Shown: piece after piece, positions 1-9,824 of the stretch | Numbering within the stretch: position 1 is the first letter of the stretch | Layout: each line of letters begins with the position of its first letter | Assembly: GCA_027575765.1 (NCBI GenBank) | Contig: JANBPT010000872.1 | Coordinates: forward strand, 1-20,374 | Direction of reading: 5' to 3' | Length of the DNA: 20,374 nucleotides | DNA from: Tieghemiomyces parasiticus | Lineage: Eukaryota > Kickxellomycota > Dimargaritomycetes > Dimargaritales > Dimargaritaceae | Made by a program: the position numbers and the translations under genes | Notes under the pieces: model-generated | The model's input: the letters and a program-made list of their open reading frames with translations, nothing else | Told to the model about the DNA's origin: nothing | Database searches by the model: none

Positions 1-581
1 CTAGGCGGTAAAAAATTCACCACGAGGATGCGGTTGTGGGTATCTGGAAAGAGGAGTTGGCCAAGCTTTAGCCAAGTGACCTTGAATCCTCTTTTGACAG
101 CTGACTAGCTAGGGCTTGCTGAACAGTTCAGAATGATGGGTTTTTTTATACGCTAACCATTCTGAGTTAAGGAATTTTCAACTCTATGGAGCACCACTTT
201 CTACATCAATACTGAGTATGTCTTGTCGTAACAGGAGTACGGTCGGGGCTAAGTCCTGCCATGCCAGAGAAGAATGGAAGTGAGAGTGAGAGAGGACAAT
301 ATGGTTACACTGTATGGTGGCCAATTGGCGCTCCGACCTGAAGGATTTGTTTTGATTTTGCTCGCTGGATTTTTGTATGACATGCCGCCCACGGCAAGTT
401 AAGGACCCGTGCTGTTTTTCCTGCGGCTACGTCGACCCTCAACGGGGACGATTCACAATCGTTTCACTGCGCGCTTGGCTAATAACCATCCTGAATGACG
501 TCCCTTAACCTCTGTTCTGTCTAACGATCTACCCGAAGATACGCTAACCTAAACCAAAGTCATGCCTACCTAGTAGCCGAC
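1..581. other. Upstream interval of SMP3, no gene seen
   Basis: No coding exon is recognisable on either strand. It holds a 13-bp odd palindrome at 119-131 overlapping an 8-bp inverted repeat (128-135 with 158-165) whose loop contains seven T. A 10-bp palindrome GCCAATTGGC at 320-329 carries a CCAAT box on both strands about 250 bp before the SMP3 start. A TGACGTCC sequence at 496-503 resembles a CRE half-site. The region probably contains the SMP3 promoter; none of these sites is proven. Confidence 0.5.
320..329. promoter_or_regulatory. Palindromic CCAAT box upstream of SMP3
   Basis: The sequence GCCAATTGGC reads the same on both strands and carries CCAAT on each. CCAAT is the core bound by the HAP/NF-Y complex in fungi. 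It lies about 250 bp before the SMP3 start codon, a usual distance. A 5-bp core is common by chance, so this is only a candidate. Confidence 0.25.
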
Positions 582-2587
582 ATGGACACCACAGCCTACC
601 TCTCATTAGCCGCTCTACGCCTGGCCGCGGCAGTCTTGCCGGGTTACATTCACCCAGACGAATTCTTTCAGTCCGCAGAAATAGCGGCCGGCAGCATTGC
701 CAACTATGCGTACCGCTCAACCTGGGAATTTAAGCCGGACGCTCCGTGCCGCTCCATCGTGCCCGTATACCTCATGTCTGGCGTACCCATGGGCTTCCTC
801 CGTCTCGCTAGTGCTGCCGGTGTTTACGTTCTCGGGCAGCCCTTCCAGCCCACGGTGTATACCGTACTGTGGGTCGAGCGCTTGTGGGCCGTTGCGCTGT
901 CGTTCCTAGTCGATCGGGCCGTGTACAATGTCCTGCGGCGTTACAACGTTGACCCGCGGCAGCCGCTGCTCCTCCTAGCCACCTCATTTCTAAGCTTCAC
1001 GTTCATGGCACGCGGGTTCAGTAATGCCCTGGAGACCGTACTGCTCAGCCTTGCCAGCTGGGCGCTGTGTCGGGTGGATACTGCACCAGTTGCCGTCGGT
1101 AAAAGTTGCCAGGTAAGTGAAATTATAGTAGCTGAACGGCGCCTATCCCCTAGAAGTATGGCCGGGGTCATAACGTGGAATTCGGGTTATCTTACGGCCT
1201 CCCTTTATGACCTCACAACACTGCTCAGTGCGCACGTCCACTAACGTCCCATCGCTTACTACGTGGCCACCCTTTCATGATCTAGAATACTTACAAGACT
1301 GATTTTGCCTTTGGCGCTCTATTCGCCTTGGGGGTCTTTACGCGCATCACGTACGTTGCCTACGCATTTCCCCTGGTCGCTTATTATCTATGGTGCCACG
1401 TTCGTCGGGCCAGGGAGGCACCTAATGCAGGCTGCATAGCCCGGATGGGTCGCTTCGTCCTCAATATCTCGCCGTGCATTGTCGGCTTCGTACTGAATAG
1501 CCTCGGTTGTCTAGCCGCGGATGCCGTGTATTACAACCGTCTTACCGCCCTGACGAAGCTAGGTCGGCTTGTAATCCAGGGTGCCCCCTGCGCCTCCCTC
1601 CTCACTGCCCTGAACCAGGCCGTCGTACTGGCCCCTCTCAATCTTCTCCGGTACAACACTCGGCCCGAAAATCTGGCGCAGCACGGACTTCACCCGTCAT
1701 ACCTCCATGTCCTCGTCAACTTCCCGCTCCTGTTCGGCCCCCTAGCCTTGGTTTTTTACACAGTGACCCTCAGCCGCCTGCTTGGGTTCGGCCCGCGGAT
1801 GGGCGCCGTGGCGGTTAACCTTCACATGGCTGTGGCCACGCTAGGACTTGTGACCTTGTCGGCCGTCCCACACCAGGAGCCACGCTTCCTCCTGCCCATG
1901 CTACCCAGTGTGGTCATTGCCACTCAGGGCTTCGTTACCCGCGCGGGTTCAACGTTCTGGCGTCTCTGGCTGGCCTTCAACGCCCTCCTTCTGATCGTGT
2001 TTGGTGTCGCGCACCAGGGCGGCGTTGTGCCGGTCCTCAACTATATTCAGATGTCCACGCTCGGTCACGGTCAATGTGCCATGGTGACGGACGGGTTTTA
2101 CCGTTGTACGCGGGGCCTCCAGCCGGGCGTTATTACCCCCTCACCGGCGGTTCCGTTGACCGAGTCGGCGCCGGTTTTCACCCGCGCGGTGTTTTACCGC
2201 ACCTTCATGCCCCCACCGCATCTCCTGGCCCAACCGGCCGCGGCGGGGCCCGAATCCTTTGAACTGGTCGATCTGGCCGGCCGGTCCCGGGCCGAGTTCA
2301 TGGCTTACCTTGAGGCCGCCGGCCCGCGCGACCCCCGCGGTCACCTCAGTGCTGACTATTGGACCCACCACACCGTGTACCGTCGTCACACTGATGCCGA
2401 CCGGTGGGACCGTACTCTCCTGGTCTATCCGGCGTCCACCGAGTTCACGGCCGCTGAGGAGAGGGCCCTGCGCGAGCGATCCTTCCGCGTGTTCACCGCT
2501 AGCCCGCACGTCAACTTTGACGACATTGGCACGGTGTTGAAGCACCCTTTCACCGCGGCGTCCCTGGTGGTCCGTCAGCTCTACTAG
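582..2587 (+). CDS. SMP3: GPI mannosyltransferase 4 (Smp3/PIG-Z, GT22 family)
   Basis: Two exons, 582-1112 and 1298-2587, encode 606 aa. The intron 1113-1297 has donor GTAAGT and a CTAAC branch site at 1241-1245. The enzyme adds the fourth mannose to the glycosylphosphatidylinositol core in the ER membrane, using dolichol-phosphate-mannose. Visible evidence: the acidic loop motif HPDEFFQ at residues 24-30, shared by this GT-C family; TWEF followed by RSI near residue 50; FSNALETVLL before the intron; LHPSYLHVLVNFPLLFGP in the middle; and HQEPRFLLP at 369-377, typical of PIG-B/PIG-Z/Smp3 enzymes. Many hydrophobic segments fit a polytopic ER protein. Length is slightly above the yeast (about 516) and human (about 579) proteins. 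An AG at 1284-1285 would also keep frame and add four residues, so the acceptor is uncertain. Assignment to Smp3 over PIG-B rests on recalled similarity. Confidence 0.88.
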
Positions 2588-3508
2588 AATAGGCAGGTCT
2601 TAACGGAATATCACTTCGTTTGACAAGCTGCTTTTAATGCCAGGACGATGTGGCCTGATGTTAATAGTGCATGGTATTTCCCGGGTCGTCTATAATATTT
2701 ATTTAACATGCCACGGCGGTTTTCCGAGAGAAGTCTCGATATAAGGAAACCATGCTCGATAAAATATATGACATGGCCTTCGTTGATAGCGCTTAGACAG
2801 TAAAGTCGATACCAGGGTCGGAAGGGCATGCGTGCCACGCGCATGGCGTTCGCATGACGTGGACCACAGGGCCTGGTACGGTTGACAACTTGCAAGCGAT
2901 ACAATACTTAACCACACCAGGGACCCTTTTTCGGCTACCCCTAGGCCGATATATCCCGCAGGGCTACCGCATCTAGGCTGTAGATAGTAGAAGGGATTAC
3001 ATTTTGGCAAGCGACTCGGTCTCTAGGGTCAGAGCCGGTGAGAAGCGCTTTCAGTAGCCAAGATTGCTACCATCCCCGTATCCAATTACCCTTGACTTTG
3101 TGGACCCGCCCAGCTGTAGGCGGAAAACAGGAAGTAGGACGAGCGGGGGGGGGGGGTGATGCTGGCTGGGGTTCAGTGATCGGCCCGGTTGGTCGCCGGC
3201 TGGCCGGGACTCATTCCGTGTAACACACCTCTCCTGTACCCTTCGTCTTTCTTCTTCGGCGGTGGATGTGCATTCGCCGCCACAACCACTCATTCTGCCG
3301 CCCTTCACAACCCACATAACCTTTATTATCTTAGCTCCGTTCTTCACCTCTCTGGTTGTCACGCGCCCCTTCGTATCGCCACGCATTTCTTCTCTCGCTA
3401 CCGTTATTTCCCCCCTGCGGCTCGACGTATTTCGTTAGTTTCCTCTACCAGGCACCCTCATTCCCGACCACTACCCATCCCTCTGTCTGTGTGCACCATC
3501 TGTCGACC
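2588..3508. other. Intergenic interval between SMP3 and CNB1
   Basis: No gene is supported. Open frames on the minus strand (for example 2611-2904 and 2699-3010) overlap each other and resemble no family. A run of 12 G lies at 3145-3156. From about 3220 to 3508 the plus strand is strongly pyrimidine-rich, the same texture that precedes the ACP1 start, so it is probably the CNB1 promoter and 5' leader. No TATA box is clear. Confidence 0.5.
3145..3156 (+). repeat. G12 homopolymer
   Basis: Twelve consecutive G on the plus strand, about 350 bp before the CNB1 start. It is the longest G run in the window. It may be length-polymorphic and may be a sequencing weak point. Confidence 0.9.
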
Positions 3509-4315
3509 ATGGGTAACAATCAGTCCCAACTTGAGGAGATGGTTAGCAACTCCAATTGTAAGTCCCTGGTACGGGCGGCCATAGACGGGCACGATTCCCG
3601 AGACCTTGACTTGGCGTCCCCTCGCTAGGAGCCTGGTCGGGCCATTTTGGACTCTAGACATTTGGCGCGCTAGTTCGTTGTAGGCTTGGACAATGCCATC
3701 CCAATGCCCAAACGGCGAAAGGAAATAGGGCCACTTGGCTGGAGAGTAACCAGGTTCGCCGTACCGGTAGGAAGGGGCCCTTCACTAACCACCCGGCTGT
3801 CTGCATTCGCACCCCTTACGCTTCATTTTCTCCTCCCAACAGTCACCGCCGAAGAGATCCAGCGCCTGTACAAACGCTTTGCAAAGCTGGACAAGGACAA
3901 TTCGGGGACCATCGACAAGGACGAGTTCCTCTCCATCCCACAGATTTCCAGCAACCCGCTGGCGGCGCGCCTGATTGCCATTTTTGACGAGGACGGCGGG
4001 GGTGACGTGGATTTCAAGGAGTTTATCACGGGACTCAGCGCCTTCAGTGCGCGGGGTAACAAGCAGGAGAAGCTGAAGTTTACCTTCAAGGTCTACGATA
4101 TCGATCGGGACGGGTACATATCCAACGGCGAGCTATTTTTGGTCATGAAGACCATGGTGGGTAATAACCTCAAGGACGAGCAGCTGCAGCAGATTGTCGA
4201 CAAGACCATCATGGAGGCTGATCAGGATGGCGACGGCCGGATCAGTTTTGACGAGTTTTGCAAATTTGTCGAGCAGACTGACGTGGCCAAGCAACTCACG
4301 CTGGACACTTTTTAA
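3509..4315 (+). CDS. CNB1: Calcineurin regulatory subunit B
   Basis: Two exons, 3509-3557 and 3843-4315, encode 173 aa, the usual calcineurin B length. The intron 3558-3842 (donor GTAAGT, CTAAC at 3785-3789, acceptor CAACAG) splits a Phe codon and restores the conserved [14 protein letters not shown]. The protein binds calcium and the catalytic subunit to form the Ca2+/calmodulin-dependent phosphatase that acts on Crz1/NFAT-type targets. Four EF-hand loops are visible: 33-44 ([12 protein letters not shown]), 65-76 ([12 protein letters not shown]), 102-113 ([12 protein letters not shown]) and 143-154 ([12 protein letters not shown]). The start MGNNQSQ is an N-myristoylation signal with Gly2 and Ser6. 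The [18 protein letters not shown] stretch is typical of fungal CNB1. The start choice is firm because the short first exon carries the myristoylation site. Confidence 0.96.
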
Positions 4316-4712
4316 ACGAGCAGCGGACCAGCCCTTCGAGCCCTGGTCATCTGCGATGATGCCTGTCGTTGTCTAGCATACTTTCCACCCTCCGATACAT
4401 TCGTTCTCCGTTCTATCTGTATTTTTTTTAACCCTGAAGCCCGCATTGCTACACTTCCTGCAGCGGTTGCCATCGTCCTTTTTGATGGCTCTTGACAATG
4501 AACTGCGCCCTCAACGCCAAACCACCCGAGTAATATTGATTTTCTGGAAACGACCTGTCTCCTCGGTTGCGCATCAAAGTCGCGACATCACTTTCAGCCG
4601 GATATAATTTTACAAGTTGCTTTACTAATAACCGAGGGCTTCCAGTCAACTGCATCATACAGTCACAATATATCCCGCCTAATTTCTGACCAAGGCCTGC
4701 AGATGAGGTATC
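4316..4712. other. Convergent 3' interval of CNB1 and RPB10
   Basis: This 397-bp stretch separates the stop codons of two genes pointing at each other and should hold both 3' UTRs. I see no AATAAA on the sense strand of either gene, no RNA gene and no conserved frame. The minus frame at 4449-4658 looks like chance. Confidence 0.5.
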
Positions 4713-5225
4713 CTAGGCCCGTACAGGCTGCCGCTCGAGGGCTGTGGGAGTGATGGGCGGATGGCGGTAACGAGAGACCAGGGATAGAAAAGGTTAGTCT
4801 AAAAGTAGATGCACGCCACTGTACACCGTGCTGCCACACGGCAACTCGAAAAAAAATAGACTGCTGGTTGGCAAGGGTGAAGACCAAACTTACGGTTGTA
4901 GTGCAGCAGCTTCTCGATCAGGTCAACGTGGGTAAGGACCATACGACGGCAGCAGAAACGCTCGAGCTCGAGGGCGTCGAGAGCGGCGCTATGGGAGAAG
5001 GGTGGTGAAACGAGGGGTAGAGACGCCATACGTTAAGTGGGTTAGTAACCGTGCGGACAGTGTGGCTCCGGGCCAGGACGGTCGATAGTCATTTCTAGCC
5101 CTGAGTGTCAAAACTTCGTGAAGGACTTACCCCTCGGAGTACCCGGCCTGGACGAGCTGAAGGTACCGGGTCCACTTGTTGCCGATGACCTTGCCACACG
5201 AGAAGCAACGGACGGGGATGATCAT
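4713..5225 (-). CDS. RPB10: DNA-directed RNA polymerases I, II and III subunit Rpb10 (ABC10-beta)
   Basis: Three exons on the minus strand, 5225-5131, 4988-4894 and 4741-4713, encode 72 aa (yeast Rpb10 has 70). Introns are 5130-4989 (GTAAGT, perfect TACTAAC branch site) and 4893-4742 (GTAAGT, GACTAAC). The protein is a zinc-binding core subunit shared by all three nuclear RNA polymerases. It starts [18 protein letters not shown], with zinc ligands Cys7 and Cys10, and continues with the Cys44-Cys45 pair in [19 protein letters not shown]. All are family hallmarks. The 29-nt last exon supplies HYNPLE and then a short lineage-specific tail RQPVRA; that exon was placed by frame and splice motifs and is the least certain part. 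The gene is convergent with CNB1 and divergent from ACP1. Confidence 0.95.
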
Positions 5226-6300
5226 GGTGCCGATTGGGTTGTCACGGAAGTGGTGAATGCAGGGAGGGAGTACGCGGAAAGATGAAGTCGTGGAATGGCG
5301 GTATGCTTGAGCTAGCTAGAAAACCGGAGTGCGGATGGGACGACCTAACAAGCGACAAAGGATTCGGATCTCTGGTATTGGACCAAACAAATGATTCAAG
5401 TGTCTTTTCCGGGGCAACAGCCGTGAGCAGGTTGCAAGGTAGCAGCGACTGCGTGAGGGCCACAGCTAGCGACATCTTTTTTTTTTTTTTTGGCCCGCAG
5501 GTTCCAACTTTGCCTATGGGTGAAGGTTGACCCTTAACTGGGTTGGATTACCAATCTGACCCTAACACTCTACCTTCCGGTCCACGAACCTCTACGCGTT
5601 TCCGGAGTCAGGGTTGGGCAACTAAATACCTGCTCATATCAAGACGTAGAGCCTTCAGGGGAGCTCCTTCTCCCCTCCAAATCATACACGGGGCTTATAG
5701 CAACCTTCAGGCATGGTGTCAATGACTCTATCTAGCTGTCGGGGGAGGGAGACGTTTTCGGCTGGCCTGCCTCCTCCCCCGCCTAAAACCGGACGCCTCT
5801 CCCCGCCCACCCCTACAACCATATCGCCTTGAATAACCCAGTGGAGGGGGGGGATAGTCGGGAGGACTCCGCCAGACACACAACGACAGCCCAGATCTTA
5901 CTCCTCGCGCTCCTAATCCAACTGATTCGTCATTTGAGCTTTTGTTCAACTTTCAGCATTTCCTTTTCTCCATTTCCGCCTCCTTGGTAAGTGCTGGTCG
6001 ATCGCCCCGCCTATCGTCCTCCCATGCAGGTTGTACCCCCCTCCTATGCCTGTTCCCTTGCGCCGTCAGAACTGGATCCCAAACCGCTAGGGCCGATGTT
6101 GAAACAGCGGTCTATTCGCATCAGGGGCTCTGGTTAATCAGTGCGCCATGGTCTATAGGTAGCATTTTCTGTTACAAGTTCTGTGTCCTCCACCCCACTA
6201 ATCCAACTTCTATTTTTTCCCGCTTCCTACTGGATCCACGCGTCTCACTTCCAACCTTTCCTATCTCTAGTACGGCTCTGAACGTGACCAATATATCACC
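5226..6300. other. Divergent promoter interval RPB10/ACP1
   Basis: About 1.1 kb between two divergent starts with no supported gene. It contains a T15 tract at 5477-5491, a CCCTAA (TTAGGG on the other strand) at 5560-5565, a 9-bp inverted repeat CGGGGGAGG (5740-5748 with 5773-5781), and two ACGCGT sites near 5594 and 6238. The last 350 bp before ACP1 is pyrimidine-rich. A GTAAGT at 5986 and a CTCTAG acceptor-like site ending at 6270 could bound a 5'-UTR intron of ACP1; this is weak because no CTAAC sits at the expected distance. Confidence 0.45.
5477..5491. repeat. Poly(dA:dT) tract, T15
   Basis: Fifteen consecutive T on the plus strand, about 250 bp upstream of RPB10 and 810 bp upstream of ACP1. 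Poly(dA:dT) tracts in fungal promoters commonly exclude nucleosomes, so it may help both genes. The following GGCCCGCAG makes it look like a splice acceptor as well, but no coding exon follows. Confidence 0.8.
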
Positions 6301-6882
6301 ATGTACCGTGCCGCTGCCCTCCGTCTGGCTACCCGCCTCTCTTCCCAGGCCCGCCTGGTTGCTGTCCGCCAGCCCGTTACCCGGCTGGGTGCCCTGAGCG
6401 TCCAGCGCTCCTCGGCCCTGAGCGCCGCTGTGAACACCGCCCCGCTCCGTTTCTACGCCTCGGCCCCGGCCCTCACCACCGAGTCTATCCAGAAGCGTAT
6501 CTTTGAAGTGCTCAATGACTTCGCCAAGGTCCCCAAAGACAAGGTGAGCACTGCAGGAGCGGCAAGGCGACTGAAGGAACGAGACTGGCGTTTAACTAGA
6601 TAGATACTGAACGTGCTTACGCCACCAACCAGATGTCCAACGATCACGCTAACCGTCAATCTATGCCACCCCCGTCCCCATCGCAACCACCCTCCTACTC
6701 TGCAGATCACGCCCACGGCTGACTTCTCCAAGGACTTGGGTCTCGACAGCCTGGACGTTGTCGAGGTCGTCATGGCCATTGAAGAGGAGTTCAACATTGA
6801 GATCCCTGACAAGGACGCCGATGAGATCCGGACTGTTCCCCAGGCCATCGAGTACATTTCTCACGCTGAGGGCGCCGCCTAA
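6301..6882 (+). CDS. ACP1: Mitochondrial acyl carrier protein
   Basis: Two exons, 6301-6543 and 6706-6882, encode 139 aa. The intron 6544-6705 has donor GTGAGC, CTAAC at 6649-6653 and acceptor CTGCAG. The protein carries acyl chains on a 4'-phosphopantetheine arm in mitochondrial fatty-acid synthesis, supplying octanoate for lipoate, and in eukaryotes it also binds LYR proteins of Fe-S assembly and complex I. The N-terminus ([16 protein letters not shown] onward) is Arg/Ala/Ser-rich without acidic residues for about 65 residues, a typical matrix presequence. The mature domain has [19 protein letters not shown], with the attachment Ser at residue 96, then [14 protein letters not shown]. The start is firm because the presequence begins there and an in-frame Kozak-like ACC precedes the ATG. 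It is divergent from RPB10 and convergent with the transhydrogenase gene. Confidence 0.96.
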
Positions 6883-7203
6883 AATCTCACAACCAGATTC
6901 TGATCTCCGTTGTTAGTGTTTGCGAGGCCGGCTAGCTATAGCCCCTTAGGGTGAGATTATTAGGCCACGCCTGGTGGTACTTTTGAAAAAGGTTGTACCC
7001 CCAGCACTTTTCCATTAAAATCAACAAGAGGAGCATGGTTGACTGAATGCTAGAGGATTGGCGATTTATTAGTGGCGGTAACTCTGGAATCTTGCCCACG
7101 AAAATGAGACCCAGGACACAGTTGCCCGCTATGAGGGCCAGGGCCCAGTGCAGTCAGGAGGGAGGGGGTCATAGGCTGTACCTGATTGGTATCAACCAAA
7201 GGT
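6883..7203. other. Convergent 3' interval of ACP1 and transhydrogenase
   Basis: This 321-bp stretch holds the two 3' UTRs. An ATTAAA at 7014-7019, 132 nt after the ACP1 stop, is a possible polyadenylation signal. A 5-bp GGTAC/GTACC inverted repeat lies just before it. No gene is visible. Confidence 0.45.
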
Positions 7204-9317
7204 TTAATAGATATTCAGCGACTGCTCAAAGATGCGCTGCAGGTCGTCCTTGGCGGCTTCGAGCGGGGCCAGCTTGATGACACGGTGCTGGGGCAGAGTA
7301 CCTTCGACCAGGGCCGGGATATCCTGCGAGCCGAAGCCCAGGGCGCCGATACCATTAGGCACTTTGAGGTCTTGGAAGTAGACGCGCAGACGGTCGGCCA
7401 GGACGCGGCCGGCGTCCTCCTTCTTGACATTGGTGATGTCGGCTCCTGGAGATGCCAAGGGCGTTCGTGGGTGTATGAGTTAAATTGGGGTTAAGAGTAG
7501 TTGTGATACGTTAGAAGGGCAGAGGGGACAGAGGAGGGACGTGCGTTCTGGAACTTGGCGTGGGTTATTGAACAAGGAATGCGGAGGGTTGGTTGTCCCT
7601 CCCCTTCACTCTGAACAGGGAGTCTACTTACCAAACAGTTCTGCGAGCTCGAGATGACGCTCGGGGTACATGGCGGAGGTGAATTGGAACACAGCCGGGG
7701 CAGTGACGGCGACGGAGATACCGTGGGGCACCATGTTGTGGTCGACTTGGTATTGCGGGTGTTTGTACTGCTTGTTCAGCCCGCTAATCGGATAGGACAT
7801 GCCGTGGCATAGGTGGACACCGGCGTTGCCGAACCCGATACCAGCGAAGGTGGCGGCCAGGAGCATCTGACTCTGGGCCTGGTGGTCGTTCGGGTCCTTT
7901 ACGACGCGGGGCAGATATTCCACCACCATCTGGAGGGCTCGCAAGGACCACACGTCGCTGATGGGGTTCGACCCCTGGTAGGCCGGGCGTAGGAGCGGGT
8001 TGAGGGGCGGCGCCGACCGCAGGTTGTACGGGATGGCCGTGTAGGACTCCATGGCGTGGCAGAGAACATCGAGTCCCGAGGCCAGGTGGACCTGGGCAGG
8101 CATCGAGCGGGTATTGAGCGGGTCCACAATGCCCAGCAGGGGTTTCAGGGCGCGGTGGGCGATTCCAGTTTTGACTTTAAGCGGTTTGTAGTCAAAAATG
8201 GCCGTTCCCGTGGTCTCACTGCCCGTGCCGGCCGTGGTCGGGATGGCGATCAGTGGACGCAGTGCCTTGTCGATGGGGCGGCCCTTGCCGATGGGGGCGT
8301 TGACAAAATCCAGGAAATCGGCGTCCGGGTAGCTTGAGTACAGGTTGGCCGCTTTGGCCGTGTCCATGACCGACCCGCCACCCACTGCGAGGAAGGAGTC
8401 GACTTGGTGTTGCTGAGCGAACGCTATGGCGTCCTTGAAACTAAAGAGACGACGGAGTGTACAAATAAATAGAGAACGACGTCGGTTGGTGGGTGAAGCT
8501 AAGCCGGGTGTTGGTTAGCTTTGGACACATAGCCAGCCCTGGGTATCCGGAAGACATGACTATACTCAAGACAGGGGCTTGGCTACCTACCTAGCGTCGC
8601 TGGGTTCGATGCGTACGCGGTCGTAGAGCACGTAGTTGACGTTGTTCTCTTCGAGCGACCGAATTGCCTCCCTCACTGGGTGCATGGTCTTCAGCTGTTG
8701 GAAGGGATAGGTAGAGCGTGAAATACGGGGGAAGGGGGTTGTCAGTACAATGGATCGGGTGCTAGGGACTACACTCGTTTGCGTATCGAGCGACACGGAA
8801 GTTTTACCCGTCGTACCGGTCAGCCACACTTACATTTGGATCGGTCAGGACGCAAACCTTATTGGTTTTGAGGTTCAGGAAATCCATACCAACCTCACTA
8901 TGGGAAGTGGTTGATCGTGGTATAAGTAGTGTGCCAAGTCGGACGCGCCCAGGTCAGTGCTGTTGTTGCTTGCTACCCTGGCTAACTGAGCGGCCATCCT
9001 CCTCCCATGGCTGTTTGTCTATTTGTTAATTTTTGGCTCTAGCCCCACTGGGTCGATTTACACCCAACTTACCGGGTCGCGCCCTCGCCGAAGCGAATGT
9101 TGGAGCTGGCCATTTCGAAGGCGTATTCCATGGCTGGCCTGGTGGGCTGCTTTACAGATGCATAGCTCTGGCGGGTGGCGGCACGATGTCCCTGGCCGTG
9201 CGAAGGGCAGTTGTGGGCCACGGCCACGGGCTGGCGCGAGTGGGCCGGACAGAGACAGCGACTGCCGACCTGCTGGAGAAGGCGAAGAGAACGGGCTGCG
9301 GGGTTGATAGACGCCAT
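7204..9317 (-). CDS. ADHFE1: Hydroxyacid-oxoacid transhydrogenase, mitochondrial (iron-containing ADH family)
   Basis: Five exons on the minus strand, 9317-9073, 8897-8834, 8694-8591, 8440-7632 and 7445-7204, encode 487 aa (human ADHFE1 about 467). Donors are GTAAGT except the third, GTAGGT. The family couples oxidation of gamma-hydroxybutyrate to reduction of 2-oxoglutarate in mitochondria without free cofactor turnover. Evidence: an Arg-rich start MASINPAARSLRLLQQ fits a presequence; MEYAFEMASSNIRFGEG is the family's N-terminal signature; the nucleotide loop VGGGSVMDTAKAAN is near 157-170; PTTAGTGSETT follows. Metal ligands expected from the family are Asp262 and His266 (GLDVLCHAME), His350 (HLCHGMSYPISG) and His377 (MVPHGISVAV). 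The C-terminus IPALVEGTLPQHRVIKLAP also matches. The ATG at 9317 was chosen because the frame upstream lacks another ATG. Splice joins all preserve frame and conserved text. Confidence 0.93.
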
Positions 9318-9605
9318 AGGGGTCCTGGTCAGGCTTGTAAGTTGTAAAGGGAAGTAGTTAAGAGTGGGGAGAGGCACGAAGGGAATGCGGTCGGATGAGG
9401 AACAGCAGTCACACGCGTGGAGGCTGGTTTAGGTGGCTGTCAGAAGCTCGGGAGAAGGGTGGAAAGAAGATAGGTGGGCTGTAGAGGAAGGGCACGGGTT
9501 GCCGACAGGGGTCGGGTGGCAGGCGGCTGACGGGTCAGGGTTGTGGTAAGGAAGGAACGGTAGGGTTGATACTATGCCGCGCTCCGCCCACCGGGGCCGT
9601 GGTTG

Positions 9606-9612
9606 CTTTATA
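9606..9612 (-). promoter_or_regulatory. Candidate TATA box of the transhydrogenase gene
   Basis: On the minus strand the sequence reads CTATAAAG, a good TATA match, about 290 bp upstream of the start codon at 9317. The distance is long and would imply a sizeable leader or a 5'-UTR intron, so confidence is low. Confidence 0.3.
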
Positions 9613-9644
9613 GCCAGCAGCCTGGACTGCAGCCTCCTCCTTCT

Positions 9645-9824
9645 CTGTAGATACGCAAGGGGAGGGGCGAGCGATGGCCGACCTGCGGGAAGGATACATC
9701 ACCCCACTCTCCCGCCATCTCGTGCCAAATCACTACGGCAGTAGGGCGTGACTGGCCAGTGGGACCGTGTGGATAAAGAGTGCACTGATCCCACTTCCTC
9801 CCTGTAGACACGTAAGGGGGCGGG
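9645..9824 (+). repeat. Imperfect 23-bp direct repeat pair
   Basis: Copies at 9645-9667 and 9802-9824 match at 19 of 23 positions by eye, consensus CTGTAGAYACGYAAGGGG followed by a G-rich end. Both are preceded by a pyrimidine stretch (CCTCCTTCT and TTCCTCC). The copies are 157 bp apart. They could be paired protein-binding sites or relics of an old duplication. Confidence 0.5.

Noticed and set aside
2611..3010. Two overlapping minus-strand frames of about 100 aa
   Set aside because: They overlap in different frames, have no family resemblance and lie in an AT-balanced intergenic stretch.
5986..6270. A 5'-UTR intron of ACP1
   Set aside because: Donor GTAAGT and acceptor CTCTAG exist, but no CTAAC sits at the usual distance and no reading frame can test it; kept only as a note.
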